This document shows positions 24,235 through 31,727 of a stretch of DNA of 64,000 nucleotides, piece after piece (position 1 is the first letter of the stretch; each line of letters opens with the position of its first letter). The notes beneath the pieces were generated by a model. It was not told where the DNA came from, did no database searches, and saw nothing but the letters and a program-made list of their open reading frames with translations. The position numbers and the translations under genes are program-made. Source of the DNA: Phycisphaerales bacterium (GTDB lineage: Bacteria > Planctomycetota > Phycisphaerae > Phycisphaerales > UBA1924); the NCBI GenBank assembly GCA_016709445.1, contig JADJMV010000013.1:1-64000 (forward strand), in the 5' to 3' direction.

Positions 24235-24483
24235 GTGCGGGCAGTGTTCGCGGCGGTTGGCGCGGTCGTGTTCTGCGGCCTGGCGTTTGACTTCCGCGCC
24301 ACGTCCGAGCAGGGTCGCACCGGGCTGGCGGTCGCGGTCCTGGGGGTGTCGCTCGGCGGCGCGGTCGCCGCGGCGATGTTGAGTTTCTGCTTCGTCGCGG
24401 GTGGGGCCGACCGCCCCGCCCGCCCCATCGGCTCCTCCAGCCCCACTGGCTCCTCCAGCCCCATCGGTCCCGCGGGCTCCTGA
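24235..24483 (+). CDS. Possible small membrane protein
   Basis: 82 residues from GTG 24235, no clear ribosome binding site. Two hydrophobic stretches (VFAAVGAVVFCGLAF and LAVAVLGVSLGGAVAAAMLS) flank DFRATSEQGR, then a Pro/Ser/Gly-rich tail with a repeated GSSSPTGSSSPIG. Third-position GC is high. It has no recognised relatives and may be chance, so confidence is low. Confidence 0.3.
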   Translation: MRAVFAAVGAVVFCGLAFDFRATSEQGRTGLAVAVLGVSLGGAVAAAMLSFCFVAGGADRPARPIGSSSPTGSSSPIGPAGS

Positions 24484-24879
24484 GCGCGCGACGGGCTCTC
24501 TCCCCGCCGGTCCGGTCCGGGGTTTTCGGGCCACGGCATCTGCTCGATCCGGGCCAGGCGCCGGGGATCACCGGGGACCTCGGCGGCCCGAGCGTTCGCA
24601 TGGAGTTCGGAGTGGTCCCGCCTGGGTCACGGCGGCTGCGCTCTCTCCAATTCGTGCAGACTGGCCCCCCGAACAAGATTTTCACTTGAGCAGGGGTCCC
24701 GCCGGTTGTAGCCTCAAGGCTCGACGGAGACCCAGGACGCCGCCGCGCGGCCCCGGGGAGCGATCGGACAGCAACGGACGGAAGTCATTGAAGTTCAAGA
24801 GCGGGTGCAGGCACACCCGGCCGCGTGGCCGTGATGGTGCCTCAGTCGCACCAGTTGGATGAGGAAAGGGAGAGTCAAC
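24484..24879. other. Intergenic region before the Kelch/dockerin gene
   Basis: No convincing gene in these 396 bp. TTGAGC and TAGCCT separated by 17 bp, at about 24686-24714, are a weak sigma-70-like promoter candidate for the gene at 24880, which would give a long 5' leader. Confidence 0.3.
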
Positions 24880-26784
24880 ATGCAGGTGAAGCACATGGTC
24901 GGGTGGGCGGCGGCCCGGCGGATTCTGGCGGTTTCGGCCTTCGCACTGGCCGCGCAGTCGGGCCTGGCCGCGGGCACATGGACGAAGCTTGCCCACAACG
25001 CGCCGGCGGGCGTCAACCTGATGCTGCTCCTCCCCGATGGCACGGTCATGGCCGCGCACAACGATGGGCAGACCATCGGCAAGGAGTGGTACCGCCTCAC
25101 GCCCGATATCCACGGGAGCTATGTGAACGGCACGTGGACGACCCTCGCTTCCACCACCTATACCCGGCTGTACTTCCAGTCGCAGGTCCTCCAGGATGGG
25201 CGCGTGTATGTCTCGGGCGGCGAGTATGGCACCGGCGGCCCGCGCGCCGAGGTCTACAACCCCCAGACCAACTCCTGGACGATCGTCACTCCCGGCTCGC
25301 CGTTCTGGAATCCCAGTTCGGACAACTTCTACGACTGCAACAGCGAGATCCTGCCTGACGGCTCGGTCATGATGATGCCCGTGTTCCCGCACAGCTCGGG
25401 CATCGGCCTCATCTACCACCCGACGACGAACACCTGGTCCAACGCGGGCAAGCTCTTCCGCGGCACGTGGCAGGATGAGGCCACCTGGGCGAAGCTGCCC
25501 GACGACAGCATCCTGACCATCGACCCGTGGGGCACCGACTGCGAGCGGTATATCCCGGCCAGCAACACATGGATCAATGACAACCCCGTCCCGGTCGCCA
25601 TGTACGACCCGTTTGGTTTCGAGCTTGGCGGCGCCGCCCTGCTGCCCAACGGCAAGGCGATGTTCTACGGCTCGACCGGTCACACCACGATCTACACGCC
25701 CACCGGCAATACCACTCCGGGTACGTGGGTGCAGGGCCCCGACTTCCCGAACGGCACCGGCCAGCCTGACGCGCCCGTCAGCATGATGGTCGACGGCAAG
25801 GTGCTCTGCGCCGTCAGCCCCAAGGCCACCTCCGGCAACCACTTCCCCACGCCGACCACCTTCTACGAGTACGACTACACCACCAACACCTTCTCTTCCG
25901 CTCCCTCGCCCGTCGGCGGCTCTGACCCGATCTCCGCCTACCAGGCGATGATGCTCAACCTCCCCGACGGCACCGTCCTCTACTCCCACATGAAGACGGA
26001 CACCTACGTCTACACCCCCAGCGGCGCGCCGCTCGCCCAGGGCAAGCCCGTCATTGCCAGTCTTACGCAGAGCGGCGGCTCGTTCCACCTCGCCGGCACC
26101 GGGCTCAACGGCCTCTCCGAGGGCGCGGTCTACGGCGACGACTGGCAGATGAACAGCAACTACCCGATCGTCCGGCTGAACCACAGCAACGGCAACACCT
26201 ACTACGCCCGCACCTACAACTGGAGCAGCACCAGCATCCGGACCGGCAACCAGCAGCTCAGCACGGACTACGTGCTGCCCTCCGGCTTCCCCTCCGGCAG
26301 CTACACCGTCACGGTCATCGGCAACGGCTTCGCCTCCGACGCCGCCACCGCGCCGACGATCAGCAGCGGGCCCAACAACCCCTCCACCTGCCCCGGCGGC
26401 TCGGCGACCTTCACCGTGACCGCGACCGGCGTCGGCCCCCTCAGCTACCAGTGGCGCCGCGGCAACACCAATATCAATGACGATGCCCACATCAGCGGCT
26501 CGCACACCGCCTCGATGACCATCAACCCCGTCGGGGCGGGCGACGTCGGCAGCAACTACAACTGCGTCGTCACCAACGCCCTCGGCACCTTCACCAGCCG
26601 CAACGGCACACTCAGCGTCTGCCTGGGCGACTTCAACTGCGATGGCGCGGTCAATACCCTCGACGTTCTGGCGTTCCTGAACTCCTGGAATGCGGGCGAG
26701 GCCAAGGCCGACTACAACGGCGACGGCTCGATCAACACCCTCGACGTCCTGGCGTTCCTCAACGCCTGGACCGCCGGCTGCTGA
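24880..26784 (+). CDS. Secreted Kelch-propeller protein with Ig-like and GC-type dockerin domains
   Basis: 634 residues, ATG 24880 after AAAGGGAG. Signal peptide at about 1-31. Residues 35-370 form a Kelch/galactose-oxidase-like propeller (repeats such as LLLPDGTVMAAHND, VLQDGRVYVSGGEYG, ILPDGSVMMMPVF, LLPNGKAMFYGS). A galactose-oxidase-type C-terminal domain follows (about 380-480), then an Ig-like domain (GPLSYQWRRGNTNIND). The last 55 residues are two dockerin-like repeats (DFNCDGAVNTLDVLAFLNSW, DYNGDGSINTLDVLAFLNAW) ending AGC. The Asp/Asn calcium loops and terminal Gly-Cys are the planctomycete GC-type dockerin sorting signature. Whether the oxidase copper site exists was not checked. 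A strong terminator follows. Confidence 0.85.
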   Translation: MQVKHMVGWAAARRILAVSAFALAAQSGLAAGTWTKLAHNAPAGVNLMLLLPDGTVMAAHNDGQTIGKEWYRLTPDIHGSYVNGTWTTLASTTYTRLYFQSQVLQDGRVYVSGGEYGTGGPRAEVYNPQTNSWTIVTPGSPFWNPSSDNFYDCNSEILPDGSVMMMPVFPHSSGIGLIYHPTTNTWSNAGKLFRGTWQDEATWAKLPDDSILTIDPWGTDCERYIPASNTWINDNPVPVAMYDPFGFELGGAALLPNGKAMFYGSTGHTTIYTPTGNTTPGTWVQGPDFPNGTGQPDAPVSMMVDGKVLCAVSPKATSGNHFPTPTTFYEYDYTTNTFSSAPSPVGGSDPISAYQAMMLNLPDGTVLYSHMKTDTYVYTPSGAPLAQGKPVIASLTQSGGSFHLAGTGLNGLSEGAVYGDDWQMNSNYPIVRLNHSNGNTYYARTYNWSSTSIRTGNQQLSTDYVLPSGFPSGSYTVTVIGNGFASDAATAPTISSGPNNPSTCPGGSATFTVTATGVGPLSYQWRRGNTNINDDAHISGSHTASMTINPVGAGDVGSNYNCVVTNALGTFTSRNGTLSVCLGDFNCDGAVNTLDVLAFLNSWNAGEAKADYNGDGSINTLDVLAFLNAWTAGC

Positions 26785-26823
26785 CCTCGGACCGGACGGA
26801 CCGAGCAATGCACGCATGAACCG

Positions 26824-26857
26824 CAGGCCCCGGCCCCACAAGGCCGGGGCCTGTTTC
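26824..26857 (+). terminator. Intrinsic terminator, duplicated at 33654
   Basis: CAGGCCCCGGCC (26824-26835) and GGCCGGGGCCTG (26842-26853) form a perfect 12-bp stem with a 6-nt loop, followed by TTTC. The surrounding roughly 100 bp, from the end of the coding region on, recur after the dockerin gene ending at 33614. Confidence 0.85.
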
Positions 26858-27065
26858 ATTGGATGCCGACACTCGGACACGTGCCCCCGACGGCGGCCCC
26901 TTTCCATGACCCCGCGCGGATGGAGGGCTGTGCGGGGTGTTTGAAGGTCGGGATCGGGCGGTGGGCTCTTTGGGCCGCGCATGATCGCTCCGTCACTGGA
27001 TCCTCCGTTGGGCTGGGCCGGGCCGGGCCGGGCTGGGCCGGGCTGGGGGGGGATCGGGCGTGCGG

Positions 27066-28313
27066 TCAGCTGGTGTCGAGGGGTTCGGTTCGTTCGAGGC
27101 GTTCGGCGCGTTCGGCGCTTTCGGCGCGTTCGGCGCTTTCGGCGCGTTCGATGGCGTCGATGAACCAGGGGCCGGTTTCCCGGAGGTAGTCGTGGGCGTA
27201 GATGGAGAGGCGGAAGTGGGCGGGGGGTTGGTGGTCGTAGCTGAGCGTGTAGAGCTTGGTGGCGCCGTTGGGGGTGGAGACTGATGGTTCGGAGGTGATC
27301 GTCGCGCCCTCGAGGGCGATATCGAGGGCGGCGATGCCTTCGAGCATGGCGTGGCGGGAGCCTGCGTCGGTGTAGGGGAGGAGGTTCATGACGGGATAGA
27401 GGTCGGTGAGGGCCTGGAGGGGGCTGGTGGGCTTGAGGGCCTGGAAGCGTGCGAGGAAGTCGTCGGCGAGGGTGTCGGGCGAGCCGTGCGCTGGGGTGGG
27501 GAGCGGGGGGATTGGAGGGGTCCACTTGGGGTTGGCGGTGGGGCCGGGCGCCCTCTGCAGGGTGGGGGGACCGAAGGGGGGCTGGCGGGGCTCTGTCGGG
27601 GGGGGGGGGATCGGAGGGGGAGCCCAGGCTGGCGCCGGGGCCTCTGTCGGAGGGGGGGGGGGGATCGAAGGCGAGCCCGGGCTGGCGCCGGGGCCTCTGT
27701 CGGAGGGGGGGCGGGGGGGGGGGAGGGGCGGGGGGGTGATCGAGGGCGAGCCCGGGCTGGCGCCGGGGCCTCTGTCGGAGGGAGGGCGGGGGATCGAGGG
27801 GGAGCCCGGGCTGGCGCCGGGGCCTCTGTCGGAGGGGGGGCGGGGGATCGAAGGCGAGCCCGGGCTGGCGCCGGGGCCTCTGCTGGAGGGGCGGCGGGGG
27901 CGGTTGGTTTGGAGGATGGCGCGGAGGACGTCGGAGGCGGCGCGGCGGCGCTCGACGGGGTTTGGGGAGGTCTCGGCCAGCTCGGCGAGGGTGTCGAGCA
28001 TGGACCGGGAGAGTTCTTCGTTGCGCATCTCGCGGCGGAGGTGGCGGAGGCGTCGCTGGGCGGCGATGAGATCGCGGATGTGGGGCTGGCTGGTCCAGGC
28101 GACGAGGTCGGGCTCGTCCATGCCCTGCGCGGCGGCGGCGGCCAGGAGGTCGGTGTGGGGGTTGAAGAGGGCGGAGAGGAGGGCGCGGTCGGCGGGGGAG
28201 AGGGGAGGGGGGATGAGGGGGTGCGCGGGTGGGTGGGGGCGCGAGGCCGCCGCGCTTGGCGAATCGGGGTCGGCCGGGGTGGGGAGGAGCGGGATGGAGT
28301 TTGGGGCGACCAT
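27066..28313 (-). CDS. Proline-rich HTH protein with tandem repeats and C tracts
   Basis: 415 residues. After a Pro-rich start, residues 35-135 form an HTH-plus-helical domain (LSALFNPHTDLLAAAAAQG, then MDEPDLVAWTSQPHIRDLI, RRLRHLRREMRNEEL, ERRRAASDVLRAIL) with the layout of the phage-type protein at 903-1310. Residues 137-260 are about four copies of an 18-residue unit (SDRGPGASPGSPSIPRPP) with long proline runs. Residues 275-385 look folded (DDFLARFQALKP, YPVMNLLPYTDAGSR, HFRLSIYAHDYLRETGPWF). The tail is ERAESAERAE repeats. Strong sigma-70-like promoter and operator-like boxes lie just upstream, so it is probably an autoregulated DNA-binding protein. Confidence 0.65.
   Translation of the reverse strand: MVAPNSIPLLPTPADPDSPSAAASRPHPPAHPLIPPPLSPADRALLSALFNPHTDLLAAAAAQGMDEPDLVAWTSQPHIRDLIAAQRRLRHLRREMRNEELSRSMLDTLAELAETSPNPVERRRAASDVLRAILQTNRPRRPSSRGPGASPGSPSIPRPPSDRGPGASPGSPSIPRPPSDRGPGASPGSPSITPPPLPPPRPPSDRGPGASPGSPSIPPPPPTEAPAPAWAPPPIPPPPTEPRQPPFGPPTLQRAPGPTANPKWTPPIPPLPTPAHGSPDTLADDFLARFQALKPTSPLQALTDLYPVMNLLPYTDAGSRHAMLEGIAALDIALEGATITSEPSVSTPNGATKLYTLSYDHQPPAHFRLSIYAHDYLRETGPWFIDAIERAESAERAESAERAERLERTEPLDTS
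27598..27895. repeat. Tandem 54-bp coding repeats with G12 homopolymers
   Basis: About four copies of a roughly 54-bp unit containing GAGCCCGGGCTGGCGCCGGG occur within the minus-strand gene 27066-28313. Between units are unbroken G runs, including 12 G at 27598-27609 and 12 G at 27652-27663, read as poly-proline codons on the coding strand. Such tracts are prone to slippage and to sequencing error. Confidence 0.8.
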
Positions 28314-28327
28314 GTGGCTCTACCAAA

Positions 28328-28355
28328 ATTGTACCAAACATGGCGGGAGTGTCAA
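28328..28355 (-). promoter_or_regulatory. Sigma-70-like promoter with TTTGGTA operator boxes
   Basis: On the minus strand TTGACA (28355-28350) and TACAAT (28333-28328) are 16 bp apart, a near-consensus promoter. The predicted start lies only about 10 bp before ATG 28313. TTTGGTA occurs over the -10 and again just downstream, and its inverse TACCAAAC lies upstream of the -35 (28362-28373), giving a GTACCAAAC...GTTTGGTAGTAC dyad around the promoter. This fits autorepression by the HTH product. Confidence 0.65.
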
Positions 28356-28701
28356 GGTGTTTGTTTGGTAGTACCACGAGAAGGCGCACAGGGGAGGGGA
28401 TCGGGGGCTGATGTGCGGCACGCACACTCGCTTGGTGGCGGGGTGTGGGGCGGGACGGGGTGGGGGGGCGGGCCACCCGGGAACTCAGCTGTCAGCACCC
28501 GACGGCGGCGGTATGGATCGGGGGAACCCGGCATCGGGACGCTCTGACCAGCCGCACTGGCGAACGAACCGCCAATGGCACCGAACGGTGAAGAAAACCT
28601 TCATGCCCATCGCGCCACCGCGTCGGTTGCATCCCGCACTGTCCCTCCAGGTCGATTTCTGGCCAACCGACCCGCGGCATTGGCCAGGACTTGCCACCTC
28701 C

Positions 28702-28725
28702 TGTGTGTGTGTGTGTGTGTGTGTG
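28702..28725. repeat. (TG)12 microsatellite
   Basis: Twelve TG units without interruption, about 36 bp upstream of the sigma-54 promoter at 28761. Dinucleotide tracts of this length are unusual in such a GC-rich genome and can vary in length by slippage. Confidence 0.9.
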
Positions 28726-28760
28726 GACGAACGAGGGGCGTGCCCGGGCTATGGTGCGAG

Positions 28761-28776
28761 TGGCACCATTGTTGCA
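28761..28776 (+). promoter_or_regulatory. Sigma-54 (RpoN) promoter, consensus match
   Basis: TGGCAC-N5-TTGCA (28761-28776) matches the sigma-54 -24/-12 consensus exactly, with GG and GC 10 bp apart. Transcription would start near 28787, about 42 nt before ATG 28829. It would drive the first of three tandem dockerin genes (28829-33614). An enhancer-binding activator would be needed; one candidate is the NtrC-type protein at 44034. Confidence 0.75.
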
Positions 28777-28828
28777 CTTCCGCTCCGTGGTACTCCATCG
28801 TCACGAGTTCCACCCCGGAGTCTGGCTC

Positions 28829-30442
28829 ATGCGCGCTTCACGACACTTTGGCTTTCTCGCTCTCGGGTGTTCGGCCATCGCGGCGGCGCAGCCGGCGATT
28901 GACTCCACGAGCAGCGGCGTTCTCCCGCGGAGCGGTCGCATCGTGCTGAGGGGCTCGGGCTTTGGCGCGGGCGGTCCCGACAGCCGCGTGGAGATCGGCG
29001 GGCTCGCGGCCTGGGTGACGACCTGGACCCCCGGGCGCATCGTCGCGTACGTGCCGGAGGCCGCCGTGCTGGGGGCGGGGGACGTCCGCGTGATCGTGGG
29101 TGGGCAGGGGAGCAACCTGGCGCCGCTGGAGGTGACGCTCCGGCAATCCGACGGGCGTGTGCGGTGGACCTTTGACGCCGACAGCGACAACCAGTGGTTC
29201 CGGCCTGCCCTGGCGCCGGACGGGACTCTGTACCTTCACACGTCTCAGGGCTTGGTCTACGCGCTCTCGCCCGATGGGGCGCTCAAGTGGACGACGACGG
29301 CGCTGGGGTTCCCCTACATGCCGCCGACGGCGGGGCCGGACGGGACGCTCTACTGCGGGAGCGTCCAGACGATCTTTGCCATCTCGCCGCAGGGTCAGAC
29401 GCTCTGGACCTACAAGGACCAGTCGGCCCAGGGCCTGCAGAACTCCATGACGGTGGGGCCCGACGGCAAGCTCTACGGGGCCTATGACTTCGGCCCGGGT
29501 GCGGTCTCACTCACGACGTCGGGCGACCTGGTGTGGAGTAACGCGGGCGACCCCGCCATGTTCGAATACGGCGGCATCGGGAACCGGACGGTCTTCGGCC
29601 CCTCTCAGCCGGGCGGGCCCGACGATCAGGTCTATATCGGCATGGACCTGTTCGGGGACAACCACCTCTATGCCTTCGACCTCGACGGCCACCAGAAGTG
29701 GGCGGCCCGGGTGGGCCCGAACAACTACGGCGCCGAGCCGACCATCGGCTCCGACGGCACGGTCTACACGCCCGACTTCATCGCCTCGGGCTTCGGCTGG
29801 GTGATCCAGGCGCTCGATCCCCAGGACGGTCACAGCAAGTGGTTCTACGACGGCGACTTTGCCGCCAACTGCTCCAACATCGAGATCGGTCCCGACGACA
29901 CGCTCTACTACGTGCGGGACCTGGGCCACCTCGAGGCGTTCAACCCCCGGACCCGCTCGCTGCGCTGGCACAACCCTACCGGCGGCATCCTCACGCGCCC
30001 CGCGATCACCCCCGATGGCTCCACGCTCGTGATGAGCGGGGTTCCCACCTACGGCCAGCCGGGCTTTATCCGTGCCTACGCCACCGCCGACGGCTCGCAG
30101 TTGTGGGAGGTCCCGCTCCCGGGAGAGCCCTATCCCGGCCAGCGCGTGATCGGGAACGACTGGGCGAGAATCTCCAGCGACGGGCGGACCGCCTACTTCA
30201 GCACGGTGACGCTCTCGGGCCCGGCCGACGACCCGCACTCGCTGTTCTACGCCATCGACCTGACCGACGGCTCGTGCCCGGCCGATTTCAACGACGACGG
30301 CAAGGTCAACACGCAGGACGTGCTTGCGTTCCTGAACGCTTGGGCGGCCGGCGATGCCTCGGCCGATTTCAACACGGACGGGACGATCAATACGCTGGAT
30401 GTGCTGGCGTACCTGAACGCGTGGAGCAGTGGGTGCCCCTGA
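28829..30442 (+). CDS. Secreted PQQ-like propeller protein with IPT and GC-type dockerin domains
   Basis: 537 residues, ATG 28829 with GGAG 10 nt upstream. Signal peptide at 1-21 (FGFLALGCSAIAAAQ). Residues 22-105 look like an IPT/TIG domain (GVLPRSGRIVLRGSGFG, GRIVAYVPEA). Residues 110-475 form a PQQ-like propeller with repeated APDGTLYLHTSQGLVYAL, GPDGTLYCGS and GSDGTVYTPDF blades. Two dockerin-like repeats (DFNDDGKVNTQDVLAFLNAW, DFNTDGTINTLDVLAYLNAW) end SSGCP, one residue beyond the usual terminal Gly-Cys. It is first in a run of three related genes behind a sigma-54 promoter. Confidence 0.85.
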   Translation: MRASRHFGFLALGCSAIAAAQPAIDSTSSGVLPRSGRIVLRGSGFGAGGPDSRVEIGGLAAWVTTWTPGRIVAYVPEAAVLGAGDVRVIVGGQGSNLAPLEVTLRQSDGRVRWTFDADSDNQWFRPALAPDGTLYLHTSQGLVYALSPDGALKWTTTALGFPYMPPTAGPDGTLYCGSVQTIFAISPQGQTLWTYKDQSAQGLQNSMTVGPDGKLYGAYDFGPGAVSLTTSGDLVWSNAGDPAMFEYGGIGNRTVFGPSQPGGPDDQVYIGMDLFGDNHLYAFDLDGHQKWAARVGPNNYGAEPTIGSDGTVYTPDFIASGFGWVIQALDPQDGHSKWFYDGDFAANCSNIEIGPDDTLYYVRDLGHLEAFNPRTRSLRWHNPTGGILTRPAITPDGSTLVMSGVPTYGQPGFIRAYATADGSQLWEVPLPGEPYPGQRVIGNDWARISSDGRTAYFSTVTLSGPADDPHSLFYAIDLTDGSCPADFNDDGKVNTQDVLAFLNAWAAGDASADFNTDGTINTLDVLAYLNAWSSGCP

Positions 30443-30513
30443 CCCACTTCGCACATACACCCCACGGCGCGGGACGCCACGGCGTTCTCACGCACCATGA
30501 AGGAGCCTCACGC

Positions 30514-31671
30514 ATGTCCTTGGCGGGAACAATCCTGCTCTGCGTCGCTTGTGCCGGGGCCGTGTCTTCCGCCGCACCCCCGCGGTATCGCGTGTCGGAT
30601 CTCGGCGAGTCGGTGAGTATTGCGGGGATGAACGACGCCGGCGATGTCATCGGTGCGATCTCGGTGGGTGGGAACTCGGTCGGATGGATCTCGCACGCCG
30701 GAGGGCCGCTCGAGACGCTCCCGCTTCCGCCCGGCATGATCAGCTCGCTCGTTTATGACATCAATGATGCCGGCGAGATCGTCGGCGCGGTGAGCAACAC
30801 CTCCTCGGCTTACGACTGGCCGTTCGCGGCGGTCTGGCGGCCCGGCTCCAACGGCTACGAGGTGGAGACCCTGGGCGCCCTTCCCGGTCAGACCTACAGC
30901 ACCGCCGCGGCGATCAACAACCTCGGCGACATCGTCGGCTCTTCGCGCGGCTCGCAGTACAGGTACCCCGTGCTCTTCGCACCGAGCGGGATCGTCGATC
31001 TGACCGCCACGGGCATCTTCGACCCGGCCGATATCAACGACGGGCGGACCATCATTGCCGGCTCCAAGCGGCTCTCCCTGGACTCCATGATCGTCGACGA
31101 GATCGGCACGCCCGATCCGCACTACATCGCGACGACCGGCGGAACCATCAATGAGCACAACGATGTCGCTGGGGTGGCCATCGCCAACACCCAGCACTGT
31201 GAATCCACGCCCGCGAGATATGTCGAGGGCACCGGCTGGGAGATCTTGGGTCGCTGCAGTTCGTGGAATGGCGCGGTCGACATGAATGACGGGCGCGACA
31301 CGATCATCGTGGAGATTCCCGCGCTTCTGGTCCGGTTCGAGGACGAGGGTACCTTTGCCGTTGAGAGCCTGATCGACCCAGCACAGGGCGAGTGGGTTAT
31401 CCAGTATTGGGGCGGGCGCATCAACAATGCCCGCCAGATCGCCGCTGTCGCGAAGGAAATGCCGAGCGGTCGCGTTGCCGCGGTGCTTCTCACACCCATC
31501 AACGCGTGCGATGCCGATTTCAACGGCGACGGGGGTGTGAATTCTCTCGACGTGCTGGCGTTCCTCAACGCCTGGGCTTCCAGCGACGGGTCGGCGGACT
31601 TCAACGACGATGGCGACATCGACACGCGCGACGTGCTCGTGTATCTGAACGCCTGGAATGCCGGGTGCTGA
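30514..31671 (+). CDS. Secreted HAF-repeat protein with GC-type dockerin
   Basis: 385 residues. ATG 30514 follows GAAGGAG. Signal peptide at 1-20 (GTILLCVACAGAVSSA). The body consists of HAF-type repeats, where each blade has an N-D/N-x-G-D/E-I-V-G core: GMNDAGDVIGAISVG, DINDAGEIVGAVSN, AINNLGDIVGSS. Two dockerin-like repeats end in NAGC. HAF-repeat proteins are extracellular with no known activity. Spacing to neighbours is short (71 and 56 nt), so the three genes may form one transcript. Confidence 0.8.
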   Translation: MSLAGTILLCVACAGAVSSAAPPRYRVSDLGESVSIAGMNDAGDVIGAISVGGNSVGWISHAGGPLETLPLPPGMISSLVYDINDAGEIVGAVSNTSSAYDWPFAAVWRPGSNGYEVETLGALPGQTYSTAAAINNLGDIVGSSRGSQYRYPVLFAPSGIVDLTATGIFDPADINDGRTIIAGSKRLSLDSMIVDEIGTPDPHYIATTGGTINEHNDVAGVAIANTQHCESTPARYVEGTGWEILGRCSSWNGAVDMNDGRDTIIVEIPALLVRFEDEGTFAVESLIDPAQGEWVIQYWGGRINNARQIAAVAKEMPSGRVAAVLLTPINACDADFNGDGGVNSLDVLAFLNAWASSDGSADFNDDGDIDTRDVLVYLNAWNAGC

Positions 31672-31727
31672 ACCGGAACCGAACCAACCCGCGGCCCCCG
31701 CTCGCGCCGCTCAACCAGAAAGACAAG

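Noticed and set aside
27351..28547. Plus-strand Gly-rich open frames opposite the proline-rich HTH gene
   Set aside because: They mirror the tandem repeats on the other strand; the minus-strand frame has HTH-like sequence and a promoter.
28757..28771. TGGTGC/GGCACCA dyad as a separate operator
   Set aside because: It overlaps the -24 element of the perfect sigma-54 site and needs no second explanation.
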